A stretch of 64,000 nt of DNA from Panax quinquefolius (taxonomy: Eukaryota; Streptophyta; Magnoliopsida; Apiales; Araliaceae): positions 1-64,000 of the forward strand of contig JAINUW010000577.1 in NCBI GenBank assembly GCA_020205615.1. Direction: 5' to 3'. Position numbers and translations under genes: made by a program. Under the pieces are notes generated by a model. It was not told the origin of the DNA. It saw nothing but the letters and a program-made list of their open reading frames with translations, and made no database searches. Positions within the stretch are counted from its first letter, which is position 1; each line of letters starts with the position of its first letter. Shown piece by piece: positions 1-12,670 of the stretch.

Positions 1-710
1 CTATAATCATCTCTCTTAAAATTCTTTTCTTAACTCGTGATACCGTTTTGTTTCACGATCCTCTTTACATCTCTTTTTCATCATTCACGACATTATTAGT
101 TATCTTGGCTTTTTGGAGTTAGGAAACTCCCATTTCTTATCTTTATATCTCTTGAGATTCTTCTTTGAATCTTCTTGTTTTATATAACAATTCTTCTTTT
201 AAGAATTTCTAACTTCATTTACATTACTCGACATTTCATTCAAGTTCTACACTTTCATCATGCGTATCCACTTTCTATACTTGGTACACATCAGTCTCTA
301 CGGTTTCGATATAGTGCATTTGAGTGGTTTCCCAAAATAACCAACAAACTAGGTTAGGGTTGCTAGTTCGTATATACCTCTAAAGCTCTACCTTGAAGGA
401 ATCGTTTAGCCCCGGATACCGTACATTAACTATAGATATAACTCTATTCTTAACTTCTTTATCATTCTCTTTTTTATAGACATTGTCTATTTATTATCAC
501 CTTACATCCTTATTATTGGGTTAGGTAACCCCATTTCATATTCCTTATAACTTTCTACGAGATTCTTCTTTGAATCCTTTCATGAGTTTTAATCCTTATT
601 GTTCGAAACACTATTTGAGCTTATTAGATTTCATATGTTCACCCATCTTCTCTAAGGTTATTGCCTAAGGTACTCTTACCTAAGGTTTAACCTATAAACT
701 ATGATACCAT
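1..710. other. Unclassified AT-rich sequence
   Basis: No credible coding region: the one short plus-strand ORF here is low-complexity and matches nothing I know. The stretch holds two diverged copies of a segment of about 75 bases, each ending in the hairpin-like string gattcttctttgaatc, near positions 156 and 561. It lies beyond the outer edge of the family B LTR that starts near 711, so it is flanking DNA of that insertion, possibly an older repeat. I cannot assign it to a family. Confidence 0.5.
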
Positions 711-3666
711 ATATATGACCCCAAGAAATTCATATAATTTAATTCTCGACTTACGATTAGTTAATAATACATTCAACCTCTAATTTTACATCATTAAGCG
801 ATAATACAACCATTGAAATTTGCGGAATAATTAAAATTTTCTATTACAAACTATCCTCGTTCCAAAACCTTGACCTTTACATCTAAATATCTCAGGAATC
901 ATTTTAATACTCTGATAGTTTACATTACGTAAAACAATATTACAATTCAACATTAATACATTATTGAAACATTAGACATGGTTTACAAGAATAACAACTT
1001 AGCTAGGATATTAAATCTTTAAATATCACTTTTGATCCATGCTGATCAAGTAGCACATGGCGTTACCTTGATTCTTGAATCTGCAAAATGGTTATTTGCA
1101 AGAATGAGCTCGACAACTCAGCCAAAATCTAACGGTTTTCATGCATCACGTAGCACATAATAACATACTCGACATGAGAATAATCATAAACAACATATAG
1201 CATACTTGTTATAGTTCACATAACAATATAAAGATTGAGTTCCTTTTTCGATCAACATTTATAGTTCAATCATCATGGTCGAATTGACTTTCACATTTCA
1301 TACTTTTGACATATATATACATCGTACACTAAAATTTTAAGCGGATCATCATCAAGTTCACATAGCAACAAGAGGAATTTGAAAGACTTGGTTTCTGGCA
1401 TTTTACCCGCTAATACCTTGGCGTCCTTGCCTGACCTACCTACGCATGTGTGAGATTGATAATAAATAAAATCGATACTCGATCTAATGGTCAAATTTAT
1501 TCTAAGACCTTACTTTATCTTATTATCCTTTATAATGTCTTTATAGACATCTAACTATTTTATCTACAACTCGGTTTATTTTTCATTTTCATCACCACAC
1601 ATCTTTAACTATCACACTTGTAGTTTAATATGCGTATATCACCACCATTTATTATACCACTTTGGTTTCAAAATGCATATTCGACACATTGTTTACATGT
1701 TTAATTTTCCTTCATAAATCAAAAATTACCCTTTTCGATTTCTTTCCATTATTATTCTTGTATTATCATCTTTTCATACTTAGATATCAATATTAGCCAT
1801 TAGTTAGACACTTTGTATACGAAGTTTAGAAAACACTATTACTCTTGGGCATTTTATCGAGCACGTTATGTGCACATTATCTTATCTCAACTCTTGATCT
1901 TAAATGGTTAATTATGCATAGAATATGATAACACATCTATACTCATTACATATGTCAAAACATATTTTAATCATCAAAATATATCATCACCCAAAATCTT
2001 AATTGAAGCGAATTATAAAACTCATCTTCACAATTTCTTTAACAAAGCGTTATTTTCGTTTTAGCGTAACTCGTTAAGTTACATGTCCCTTTTGTTCCTT
2101 CTTATATAGAATTAACCCTTACTCGGTGTACTACAACCTCATCTAGGCCTTAAAGTCATACCCTTATCCATCAAAACCAGATTCTGTAATTCATCAACTA
2201 GTCTAGAAAATTTCATTTTCTAGACATCCTTACTAAATAATTTATTGTGGACATGATCCGTTCCTTAAAATGGCTCAATCTCGCGAGTCTAGCTAGTAAA
2301 CTTCCATATCTACAACTTTACAGTTTTAAGTTTCTTCATATTCAAAACACATGAATTTATATGAATTTTTCAAAGTCGAGAAATAGTAACAGTTTTGATT
2401 TTACAGAATGATTATTTTCCCTTACTTTTGACCTTACTAAAGCAGGACATTGCGAGAAATCTACAAAGAGTTTTCATGTGATTCCACTTTGAGAATATAG
2501 TTAATTTTCATATCTTGATTTAATATAAGGCTCACTTTCTAACTCATTATACCCAGAACATGTATGAATTTCACAAGATATGTCACAATTCACAAAAACC
2601 TGCAATTTTGTTCTTCAAATTTTATTTCCATTTCATTTTCTTTCTTGAATCCTCTTGTTTTATTCTTGATAATCAAAGATTAAACCAATCTGAGCAGTTA
2701 AGCATGATGTACTACCTAGAACATAAATCTACCCAAAAAAATCAATGATTAAATAAGAGTTTAGAAGTTACTTTCTTCTAGCTTTTTTCTTCTTCTTCTT
2801 AGCTCATCTCGATTCTTCTATTTCTCTCTCTCTCTCAATTTCTCAATACAACTTCTATATAACAATTATCTACATTATGAAGAACATAAAAATATAATTA
2901 AAATAAAAAAATTTAGATTATCACTTTATTAGTATGAATTTAAGAGATGGAGATGATGATGATGGGGCTTGTTTTTTCTTCTCAAAGCTTTCCATTCTTC
3001 TTCTTTTATTCCTCTTCTTCTTCTCTCTACAACTCTCTCTAACTCTCTTCTTCTTTCTTTGGTTTGTTTTCTAAAACTAACATACTAACTTGTAGTATAT
3101 ACATTTAATATACAATACTAGTAATATATAATATATGTAACTCTAGTAATTATTAGATATACTAATTACTAGTTAATACATAGGTTACATCAATTTGAAC
3201 TTGAAAAGCCTAAAGACCATGTTTGGCGAATACTCATTATTTTAATTAATCAATAGCTTAACATCGATCGATCTCATCAAATTGTCACATAATTATATTT
3301 ACTTGTTAATTATAATTTTGTGTAACAATCATCACATAACTCATCTAATTTAATTATCTCGATTAAATTAGAACTATAACTATAAAATTATTAAATTAAT
3401 TAAATTAAATACTAAATATTCATTTAATTAATACTGCTACACTTCATTACATTACTCTATAATCAAAACAAAATTTATTTATTTAACTCGATAAATAATT
3501 TAATTAAATATTTATATATATTAAAATTAATATATAACATTCTCTTGAGATCAATTCACATATTCTACAATATATTATATCGTATACTCACACTGACATA
3601 TCTCATAAATAATACTTTTATTTATAAAATTCTCATTTATAATTTCTAAAAATGCAGGATGTCACA
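711..3666 (-). repeat. 3' LTR of minus-strand gypsy element, family B
   Basis: Read on the minus strand the LTR starts TGTGACATCC at 3666 and runs to about 711, where the plus strand reads gaccccaagaaattcatat. The same sequence recurs as a solo LTR at 38951-40527: both ends, and the stretch around 2925-3660, align closely (for example gatgatgatggggcttg). This copy is about 1.4 kb longer than the solo copy because 1450-2925 is missing there. A purine-rich tract and a typical Ty3/gypsy pre-LTR region follow at 3667, so this is a 3' LTR of a truncated element and not a solo LTR. The left terminal CA is degraded, so 711 is approximate. Confidence 0.75.
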
Positions 3667-3951
3667 TCCTTCCCTCCTTATAAAGATTAGTCCTCGGAAT
3701 CTTAGAAACCCTACCTTACTCGGGTTTTCCTCAAATCTATTCATTGAATATCTTGACACATTACCTTAATATATGTTTTATATTTTCTACTCTCACCATT
3801 CTTGATAATAAATTCTTATAAGTTTTATTTCATAATATTTACTTAGACTCGATTATATTTGAGTATTACATATTCTTTGACGTTCATTATCTTTCTCTGA
3901 GGATCATTATCATATATTATATGATCGAACTCTCGGGACATTACACCTAAC
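3667..3951 (-). mobile_element. 3' tail and polypurine tract of family B gypsy element
   Basis: On the minus strand TAAGGAGGGAAGGA (3680-3667) directly abuts the LTR start TGTGACATCC, which is the position and composition of a Ty3/gypsy polypurine tract (plus-strand DNA primer). Just upstream on the minus strand is a form of the phrase around 'GAGGACTAATC' often seen before the tract in Tekay/Del-type elements. The rest, to about 3951, is non-coding AT-rich sequence. The element is then cut off by the gag fragment starting near 3952, so its pol is absent. Confidence 0.65.
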
Positions 3952-4735
3952 TGCTTTTCGGCATGTCTTGAGGAAGCGTTTGAAGCTGTTTAATGATAAG
4001 TACTTTCCTTAAAGTATTAAATCGTATGTGAAGGAAGTGGAGTTTATTAATTTGGAACAAAACAACATGGCGGTGTCCCGGTCTGAGGCAAAGTTCTGAG
4101 TTATCGAGGTTTGCACCTCATTTGGTAGAGAATGAGAGCGAATAACAAGGATGTTTTTGAGAGGTCTAAAACACGAGATTGACGATATTTTATCTCATAA
4201 ATTTTCTTTATATTCGTATATTTGTTAATAGGGCTCGATTATTAGGCGAGATAATGAGTATGCTCAAGTATGGGGACCCTGATCGAGGGGTCATCTGGGT
4301 GGCAATGATCATCAGGCGATGATAACTAGAGAGGAGGAAGAATCTGAGATAAAAGCGGTAACCACTCAAAGGCGTGTCGTGGCCGTGATAATAGGAGAGG
4401 TGAGTCAGTGAAAATTTTAGAAAGAGGAGATTCAATGATAGCGAGAAGACATCGGCAATGACACCGGCACTGACAACAAATTCTAGTGGAGGAGAGCGAC
4501 CACTAGTTATATACTCTGATCACGGAGAGGAGAGGACACATAAGTCAAAGCTATTCCTGACCTTCAAGGTGTGTTTCGGTTGTGGAAAAAGGCGGTCATA
4601 TAGCACGGTTTTGTCCGGTGCGAAATCAAGTCCAATTTGGATGGCGACACCAAAAGCGATTCTGAGACAAAACAAAAGTCGATTGTTCGAGGAGGCGTTT
4701 ATGTGGTGGCAAAAAGCGAAACGACGAGCGAGGTG
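3952..4735 (+). pseudogene. Ty3/gypsy gag remnant (C-terminal half with zinc-knuckle region)
   Basis: Begins in the middle of the retrotransposon gag domain: the bases at 3965-4140 match, with frameshifts, the segment at 42740-42920 and the minus-strand segment 27060-27240 that encodes the SWEKFQELFNDKYF stretch. A degraded knuckle region lies at 4510-4625, where the fragment CFGCGK is readable. Gag would form the particle and bind element RNA through these CCHC knuckles. The 5' half of gag, the primer site and the 5' LTR are missing. Several frameshifts break the frame, so no protein is expected. The same strand continues directly into protease and reverse transcriptase. Confidence 0.75.
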
Positions 4736-5199
4736 ATCGCGGGTAAGCTAATCATAAACTCTTGAAGTTTATATCTTATTGAATCTGGGTTCTACCCATT
4801 CTTTATCTCTCACCTTGTGCTCAACATTTGAACTTGACTTGGAGAAATTAGACCTTGACTTATCTGTTGAGACTCATTAGGTGAAACTTTCATTACATCT
4901 ACTATTTATAAATCTTGCTTGATTCAAGTTGGTACTGATCACATTACTGTAGATCTTATTTAGATTTGAATTTTTTGCATTTGATGTGATTTTAGGGATT
5001 GATTGGTTAACCGTGCATCATACTAAAATTGATTATTTTAAATTAAGGTTGTTAGTTTTCATATTCTAACCAACCTATTATGCGAATTCAAACAACGAAC
5101 CATTAAAATCGATCACTATCATATCAAGCCATAAAGCTATTCGTTTATTAAAAATAGATGTAAAGCTTTCTTAGGCCATATCACGGACTTGAGCAAAAA
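4736..5199 (+). pseudogene. Ty3/gypsy protease remnant
   Basis: Matches the protease part of the open ORF at 43010-44158: the stretch encoding [14 protein letters not shown] is readable at 4884-4925, and the one matching [10 protein letters not shown] lies near 4980-5010. The family's catalytic Asp-Thr/Ser-Gly is altered: the bases at 4774-4791 read Glu-Ser-Gly-Ser-Thr-His, so the active aspartate has become glutamate. Frameshifts and stops add to the damage. It sits between the gag knuckles and reverse transcriptase, the normal gag-PR-RT order. Confidence 0.7.
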
Positions 5200-5907
5200 C
5201 AAGTCAAATTTGAATAATATTTACATTGTTAGTGAATTTCTGGCGTATTTCTGAAGAACTTCGATCTACCCCTGAGCGTGAAGTTGAATTCTTTATTGAT
5301 CTTGAACACTGATACAAAGCCCATTTCTAAAACCCATGTCGAATTGCTCTATTGAGCTTGGTAGTTAAAGGTCAACTACGAGGAGTTGTTGGACATCGGT
5401 TTCATTCATCTAGTACATCTCCTTGGGGTGCTCATATGTTATTAAGTAAAGAAGAAAAGGCGGGGAGTATGTGACTTTATTTTCGCTAACTTTCGCGTTG
5501 ATGACTGTTTGATAAGTTGCAAGAGCACAATTCTTTTCATAAATCGATCTTACGTTACGGATATCATCAATTTGAAGATTAAAAGCGAGGATATTCAAAA
5601 GGCGCCTTTAGAACTCGATGCGGACATTATGAATTCTTAGTTATGTCTTTTGGATTGACTAATGCTCCTGCTTTGCTTTTATGGATATGATGAACCGTGT
5701 GTTCAAAAGAATATTTAGATCGGTTCGTTGTTGTCTTTATTGATGACATCCTCATCTATTCAAAAGTCGTGAAGATCGTGAACACCATTTGGCTGATGCT
5801 TTGCAAAGGCCCATTGATAACAAGCTATATGCCAAGATGAAGAAATCACGAGTTACGGCGAGGGGCGTAACATTCCTTAGAGCGCGTGGTGTCGAAACAT
5901 GGATATC
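5200..5907 (+). pseudogene. Ty3/gypsy reverse transcriptase remnant
   Basis: Follows the same order as 44020-44720. The pre-RT segment (EELP, then GFIHPST at about 5390-5425) comes first, then the motif A region near 5535-5580, where DLR-GYHQ can be traced across a frame change. The catalytic [10 protein letters not shown] is intact at about 5735-5767. After that come the 'KLYAKMKKS' region and the start of 'FLGHVVSNHG', where the frame is broken by the LTR insertion at 5908. The two catalytic aspartates of FIDD are present, but frameshifts prevent translation. The polymerase resumes after the insertion, at about 9263. Confidence 0.8.
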
Positions 5908-7079
5908 TGTGACCCCAAAATAGGTCCATTCCATCCAACCCGTTACGAATTACATGAATACATGGTATAGAAAATAACTACAACTTTATTACAACAATTG
6001 TCGTGCAAAATACAACAACTCGTGTGTTGTGAGTTTTGATACAAATATATATATCAAGCTGTGACTCTTGACACCTGACTTGGGTATGCGTCACCATGAC
6101 ATCTTACATAAAGGTATAATCAAAAAAGCTGTTTTAGAAATTAAAATCTTTGGGAAGTGCTCGAGAGGAAACCCCATGCGTGGGAGGCCATGCGTACAGG
6201 TTATGATAGATATCATATGACCACGAAATTATCCTTGGTTGACCCGATAGACCCCAAAGAAAAGCGAGAAGATTACTATCATATTCTTTCGATGGTGAGT
6301 CTTCTCTTGACATATCATTATCTCCATTGTCTCTAATTGAAATTATACTTCAAACAAACACGAGATCATATAGGTAGTGCGGCGTAGATATACTCGGTAA
6401 GTGGATGTGCACTGACCACATCTTATGATAACACGAGTTTGTATGTTATTAGACATCTTGATTGATAGTGGCAAAACACCCTTCCAAAGTTGAGTTCACC
6501 TCACCTATTACCGGTTCACCAAAATTAAATATCAAATAGCGTATATAATCGACACACTTATCTAAAGTCTCGATAAAATTATTTTCATACTATTTAGGGA
6601 GAACCTCAATGGCTATAGACCAGAGTTCTATTCCTGTTATCCCCCTTTCGACCCGGCTACACTCTTATTACAGAAAAGAATTGTGAAGCAAAAGGGTGAA
6701 ACCTGACTAGCTCACTAAAGAATATCATGACTAAAGATACTTAAATTATCAATAGCCTTCATCGGTAATAAATGGAGATTTAGAACATATGGTAGATGAT
6801 AAAACTTTTCAACCATAGTTGCGTGAGCGAGTAATCCATTAGAAGAGTCGAATAGACCATAAAATCTATTATCTTCTCCATGTTAAAAGTCCACCACCAA
6901 TGTTTTATCCTGTAACATCAATCAACAATTTCATCCACAATCACATGTATAACTTCATAATCGTAATTGTAGTTCTAAATTTCTTTTCTCATCTAGGACA
7001 AAGATAATTTTTATCACTGAAACATCAAAGATCATGGTTATACCAAATCACGGTTCATGTTCATAATCATACTAATAAA

Positions 7080-7400
7080 TTTATCTTTTTGCTACGGGCG
7101 AAGATATTCATCAACAAAGTCATCTACTACGCTACGGGCCAAAGATATTCATCAATAGTTCATCTTTACTCTGAGGCCAAAGATATTCAACAACGGTTCA
7201 TCTTTTTACTCACTGGGAAAGATATTCATCAACAATTCATCTTTACTCTCGGGCGAAGATATTCAATATCTCGAAAGAAATATATAATCATTTTGAATTT
7301 ATATAAACCGTAATTATAACCATGTTGATAAATTCACCTTTGCACTTAAGCTAAAATATTCAATTGTAAATTGATGGTCATGATTATACCGGTCACAATT
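7080..7400 (-). repeat. Degenerate tandem repeat inside family A LTR
   Basis: Successive imperfect units built on 'ccaaagatattcatcaac' with 'gttcatctttactc' between them, about 45-60 bases apart. The reverse complement form (gaatatctttggctttgtagtgc) repeats in the plus-strand LTR at 11160-11390. This is a variable internal array of the LTR family and not a coding region. Confidence 0.6.
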
Positions 7401-8063
7401 CAACTTTTTACTCTTGGCCAAAGAGAACACACGATCACGATCGTACCGATAATCTACCCATCTTTACACTCAAGTCGAAAGAAATTCCATCACCGAGGTT
7501 ATAAAAATGTTATATATAATAGTAAAATCAATATAATCAAAACATCTAGATTTAATCTCAAGAGTAATATTCATAAATCAACTATAATTTAGTTAGAAAA
7601 AGAAACCAATTTTTGTCATGAATAGTAACTTCGTGAATAGTAACAGTGAATATATAGTAACTTCATAGTAGTACTCATAAATATTTGTATATAATCAGGT
7701 ATCGTAAATAATGTAAATATCGTAAATAGTGCCATATCATGAATAGTTCTTAAGTATCGTGAATAGTAACCTCGACTCAAAAGGTTGAAATTCCACAATA
7801 AAATCCATACCAATATTTCGATTATAATGATATTGAAAGAATAACATCATTATGAAGAATATAACATCCCTTAATATCCTTACTATCCACTTACCTCGAA
7901 AAATGACTTACATTTGGATATCGGATATAATATTTGAAGGAAACTTGCAGCGATGAATAGCAACTCACCAAGTATCTAAATACTCACAAAATACACTCGA
8001 TAATCTAGAGAGAAAAGAGAAAACTTATGAATTACGGTGTGATTTTCAATTCTAACAGCCCTC

Positions 8064-8071
8064 TATTTATA
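8064..8071 (-). promoter_or_regulatory. Putative LTR TATA box
   Basis: tatttata on the plus strand, TATAAATA on the minus strand, in the same place as the TATA-like motifs of the other family A LTR copies (40611-40618 plus, 29624-29631 minus). It is the likely core promoter of this LTR. Activity is inferred from position and sequence only. Confidence 0.5.
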
Positions 8072-9255
8072 GGAAAATGTTAGCCTTACAAGCGGACTTG
8101 ACTTTTAACTACTTGATGGCTTTACACTGCTACTATTCCACCCACCAAAATGAGCCATCTTCCCCAACAACCAAAAGTGGGGCCCACCCATTTCTAGAAT
8201 TTTCTACAAAATCATTTATAAACCTAATTTCGAATCGGTCACCTCTTAAAATTCATAACAAATCATTCGTTCATTTTTAGCGGTTCAAAATTTGTGAATA
8301 TATACTCAACTTATATATGTATAACATATCCAAAAATTACAACGATCCAGCGGTCGGATTAAATATTATAACTCACCTGATAAGCTTTTGTAATAACAGA
8401 TTTGATCTTTTAATACCTCGATCAGGCAAAATCTTGATAAAACACCTCAACATTAACTCCTTCATTTATAACCACATAAATAAATCCATCATTTATATCC
8501 ACATCAAATAAATATTTCCTTATCATATAAATTAATAATTAATTATTTACAAATAATATTGAGAATCCTGATTATAATACCGGTAGTTCACGGGAAAGAG
8601 GGGCTTTCAGATAAGGATTTCTCCTTCTTGTACATGATTAGGTGACCAAACCTCTCCTTTGTGAACTTTCTAGACATTGCCAATAATCTTTATCTAATAA
8701 TATTATTCAAATAATATGAATTATTGATCGATAATGGAATCTTTGTGCGATGACAATTATTGAACAATAATAATATAAAATATCAATGCAACAATTATTG
8801 AATCGATAAAATAAAATATTGAACATTAATTCTGTAACCATTATTGAGTAGTGCCTTCTTACGTAAGAATCGATAATTCAAAAAATCTTGTATGCAATCT
8901 GGTGTGCTCTTGTGCAACATAGCGTATTACTTTACTTTACCAAGGGTATTCCAGCGTGTTAGCGATAACAATTACTATTATTATTTTATAAAAATCAAAC
9001 TTGTCGTTTTCTTCATCAAGCGGTTATTACATTATGGAGCTCACAAATGGTTTGCGGCGAGTAAATGCGAATATTCTCCAGACGATGAGAATATTCCACG
9101 ACCAAGCGAATATTCCCGAAAAGCAATAAGTATTTTATAGCCACTTGCTTATTTTGAAAAAATTCATATATCACCCTTAACTTTAACCTTTTATCAATTT
9201 AATCATTTCTTGAATAGAAAATTGAATACTTTTATTTCATAAATTTTGGGGTCTT

Positions 9256-9606
9256 CTGATGTCGTCGGCCGGTGAAAATTGAAGCAATACAAGTTAGGAG
9301 CAACAAAATCGGTGGCGAAATGTACGTAGCTTTCTTGGCTTAGCTAATTCTTATCGGAGATTCGTGGAAGGATTTTCTCGAATCTCTACTCAGATTCTTT
9401 CGGTGACTTCGTAAAAATACAAAATTTGGTTGGGCGAGGATTGTGAGAAGAGTTTTCAAGAGATCGAGAGGAGACTCGTCTCGGCACCTATTACGACAAT
9501 ACCATACTGGTTCGGATGGATTTGTTATCTCTGGCGATACTTGAGCGAAGGGTTAGGATGTGTTCTCGTGCAGACATGGGAAAGTCATAGCCTATGCCTC
9601 GCGATA
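9256..9606 (+). pseudogene. Ty3/gypsy RT connection and RNase H fragment
   Basis: Resumes the pol interrupted at 5908. Readable segments are KIEAI near 9278, the 'RRFVEGFSR' region near 9360, GEDCEKSF at 9433-9456, ERRLVSAP at 9465-9488, and 'GLGCVLVQ' and 'VIAYAS' by 9600. These belong to the RT thumb/connection and the start of RNase H, which would remove the RNA strand of the hybrid. The sequence stops abruptly after the tyrosine-alanine-serine segment and passes within a few bases into LTR sequence. Integrase is absent. Confidence 0.75.
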
Positions 9607-10625
9607 TTCGTTAGGTCGTGGAATACTCTTTACCGGGGAATATTTATGCGGCGGCTGACCATTTGTGGGCCTATAACGGATAGCTGTGGGATGAAGAAAG
9701 CGACAAGTTTGAATTTTATAAATAACGACTTAATAGTTCTGAATTAACAACATTTGGAATACCCGGTGGTTAAAATACGATGTCTGGCGTGGTTGCGATG
9801 GTAGCACGGTATTGCGATATTTTGAAATTATTAATTCTTACGTGAAGTCACTACTCGATAATTATTCACGGTAATTATTGTTCGATATTTTATTTTATTG
9901 GTTCGATAATTGATGCGTTGATATTTTATATTATTGTTGTTTGATAATTGTCCTTTGCCTGATATCTCTACATTATCGGATCGATAATTCATATTATTTG
10001 AATAATATTATTAGATAGCATTATTGGCAATGTCTAAGGAAGTTACATGCAGGAAAGGGTTTGGTCACCTAATTGCTTGGCATGATAAGGAAAAATCCTT
10101 ATCGGGAAACCCCTCTTTCCTTGGAATGACTGGTTGCATAATTGTGATTACGTAATATTATTTATGAATAATTAGTTATTGATTTATATGATAAGAAATA
10201 TTTATTTTATGTGGATATAAATGATGGATATATTTAGTTTATGTGGTTATAAATGAAGAATTAATGTTGAGGTATTTAATCGATATTTTATCGGAATGGA
10301 GGTTTTGAAAATCGTCCAAGTAGGTGGATTTGGTCATTTTTAGTTTGGAATTTGAAAAACTTAAACTTACAAAGTTGTAGAGAATTAAATTTCCTATGGA
10401 AAGTACATGAGATTGAATTTTTACGATAAAGGGCTATTTATTATGAATTATTGAAGTTTGAGAAAATAAAATATTTTTATTAAAAATAAAGGTGGGCCCC
10501 ACTTTTGGTTAAGTGAGTAATGAAATGTGTTGGAATTTATTTTCAAAAGTGATGGGCTTGAATAGTAGCGAGTAAAGCCATCGTATAGCTTGAGTTAGTC
10601 TAGTATGGCGTTACAAGCATTTTCC

Positions 10626-10633
10626 TATAAAAG
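10626..10633 (+). promoter_or_regulatory. Putative LTR TATA box
   Basis: tataaaag, at the position equivalent to the TATA motifs of the other family A LTR copies and followed by the same 'aattgaaaatc' leader. Promoter function is inferred. Confidence 0.45.
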
Positions 10634-11159
10634 GGTCTTAGTTAGAATTGAAAATCCTGGCGAAACAAGTTTTCTCTCTTTCTCTCTATATTATCGAGTG
10701 TATTTTGTGAGTATTTAGATACTTTGTGAGTTGTTATTCATCGGTGCAAGTTTCCTTGACCTTATCTGAGATATTCTAGCAATACTATTATTTTGAGGTA
10801 AGGATGTTATTTTCTTTCTAATGATGTTATTCTTTCGATATCGTTATCTAGAAATATTGGTATGGATTTTATTGTGGAATTTCTACCTTTTTGTGTCGAG
10901 TTATAATTGGCGTATCTGCACTATTCACGTATCTGACACTTTTCTGAATCGACCTTTATTCATAGAAAATGAAATTTTCTCCTTTTGTCCAAGATGTATT
11001 ATAGTTACTATATTTGATTGTATCACGTTTTGATCTTTATTTTTTGAATCACCTTCACAATTGGTTATTATGGGTATTTTTGAACTTGGATAAACTAAAA
11101 GTCGAATCCTAATCTTTGATCTTTTATCTCATTGGATTCGTTTTCTTTAAGATATTTTT

Positions 11160-11390
11160 CATCATCCTCGGTCTAAATGATGATATTCTTGAATATCTTT
11201 GGCTTTGTAGTGCAAAGATGAATGATTAACTAATGAATATCTTTGGCACATGTAGTGCAAGATGAATGATTAGCGATGAATATCTTTGGGCGTGGTGCGA
11301 AGATGAGCAGTGTTGAGATGAACATGACCCATTTGGTGATCTGAATGAATATCTTTGGCTTTGTAGTGCAAAGATGAATATTTGATTCAA
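11160..11390 (+). repeat. Tandem 'gaatatctttggc' array in LTR
   Basis: About four units of 'gaatatctttggctttgtagtgcaaagatgaatgatta' type, in degraded form, spaced roughly 55 bases. It is the plus-strand counterpart of 7080-7400. Confidence 0.6.
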
Positions 11391-12221
11391 GATGTATATT
11401 GATTGATGTTCTGAGGATAAAATATTGATGATGGAATTTTAAATCTTAGAAGATAGTAAAATTCATTCTCTCTTGACTCTTCTAATGGATTATTGTTTTC
11501 ATTGCGGTTGTTGATCTAAAACTTGTTGTCTATTATATTTTATCGATTTTTCCTGTTGAAGACTAATGATAAATTGTTGTATATTATCTTAGTCATAATA
11601 TTCTTTCTTTGGGCTAGTTGATCTCACCCTTTTCCTTTTTGTTCCATTATTCTTCTCGGGAGGTGAGAACATGCGAGGAACTAATAGGGGTTTAAGTGAT
11701 GGTCTAGGATAGTTGTTTTAGTAGTCCTCACTATTTTATAAAAGTGTATCAATAATTGTAATGAGGACTCCTTTTGAGATTGTATAAATGCATCTATTAG
11801 ACAATATTTGTATTCAAACTCACGATTATATATGTGTTGTCATATTTTGCCACGACAATTGTATTCTTTGAAGTTGTATTTGTTTACATGCCATGTATTT
11901 GGCGACTCAAAATGGGTGATGTATACCTATTTTGGGGGCATCCGTCAACATCAACATCCTAGAAGATTTGGATCACACATCCAATCGGGTCATGGTTACT
12001 TGACATATTGGCAACAACCCAGCTCCGTGCATCGTACATTTGCATCATGTTGATACACATGGCATCATGTTTATCTTGTTGCATTTCAAGTGTGCAGGAT
12101 TCTTTATCCTACCCGTGCATTTCTGATGCATGAATATGATAAAGAGGGCATCTGTAGAACACTCGAAATTTTATACACACTGTTATTGACATTTCGAGGA
12201 AGGCGGGTTCGTCATTCGAGA

Positions 12222-12670
12222 GATAACCACGGAAGGCAATTCCGTCGAGTCCAGAATAATCTGGGAAGTTCGGTCTCAACCGGAACACACACGAGAATAA
12301 CAGTTCCAACCACGGAGATAACCACGGCGTGAAGATCCGATGCAGAAATTCCAGCGGAGAAAGGCCGATTAATCTAGGAGATAACCTTAAAGGTATCCGG
12401 TCTCGATCCAACCTTTGGGAATAACGTTTACCCACCTTTGTGATAACCTTAAGGAAAGCGATTGCGATTAGGAATAACCACGAAAATGCTTGTTTCAAAT
12501 GTATGCAATCGACTTTAACCTCGGCGCTCACAAAGTCACTCGATCTGAGACGGGACATAACCCGGGAAAACAAACACACCTCAAAGATGACATTGAGAAC
12601 CTTGACACTTGCGACTATCGATCGGTGATAACCACGACGGCGTCTACTTTATCATTGCCAGGAGATAACC
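12222..12670 (+). repeat. Degenerate GATAAC(C) repeat series
   Basis: gataacc occurs at 12222, 12317, 12380, 12442, 12627 and 12664, with variants aataacc at 12473 and cataacc at 12556. Early spacings (95, 63, 62, 31) are close to multiples of 31 bases, suggesting an eroded minisatellite of about 31 bases. It lies just upstream of the TATA box at 13077. Confidence 0.55.

Larger units (their letters stand above)
5908..9255 (-). repeat. Family A LTR, minus strand, inserted in the gypsy pol
   Basis: The plus strand starts tgtgaccccaaaatagg and ends near ttttggggtcttc, the reverse complement of the family A LTR seen complete at 27862-30573. Long internal matches include the block at 8575-8665 (about 29955-30040) and the 'aagatattcatcaac' repeats. 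The pol sequence on both sides is continuous once this segment is removed: 'VSNHG' before it and 'KIEAIQ' after it. So it is an insertion, most simply a solo LTR. The 5-base flank on the left is atatc. The right flank is degraded (ctgatgtcg), so the target duplication cannot be proved and the right end is uncertain by a few bases. Confidence 0.75.
9607..11944 (+). repeat. Truncated family A LTR, plus strand
   Basis: Aligns with the reverse complement of 5908-9255, for example the ggtcgtggaatact region at 9615, 'gaatacccggtg' at 9755, the 'ggtcacctaattg' block at 10060, and the end 'cctattttgggggcatcc' at 11925-11944. About 180 bases of the LTR start are missing, because it begins where the RNase H fragment ends. 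It is closer to the 5908-9255 copy than to the 27862 or 37907 copies (shared long 'atctttggc' array). No primer site follows at 11945, so this is a fragment. Confidence 0.75.

Noticed and set aside
12109..12579. 156-codon minus-strand ORF in the Tat/Ogre-like LTR
   Set aside because: It overlaps the GATAAC repeat series. The repeats generate recurring Leu/Phe/Arg-rich peptide, and there is no domain.
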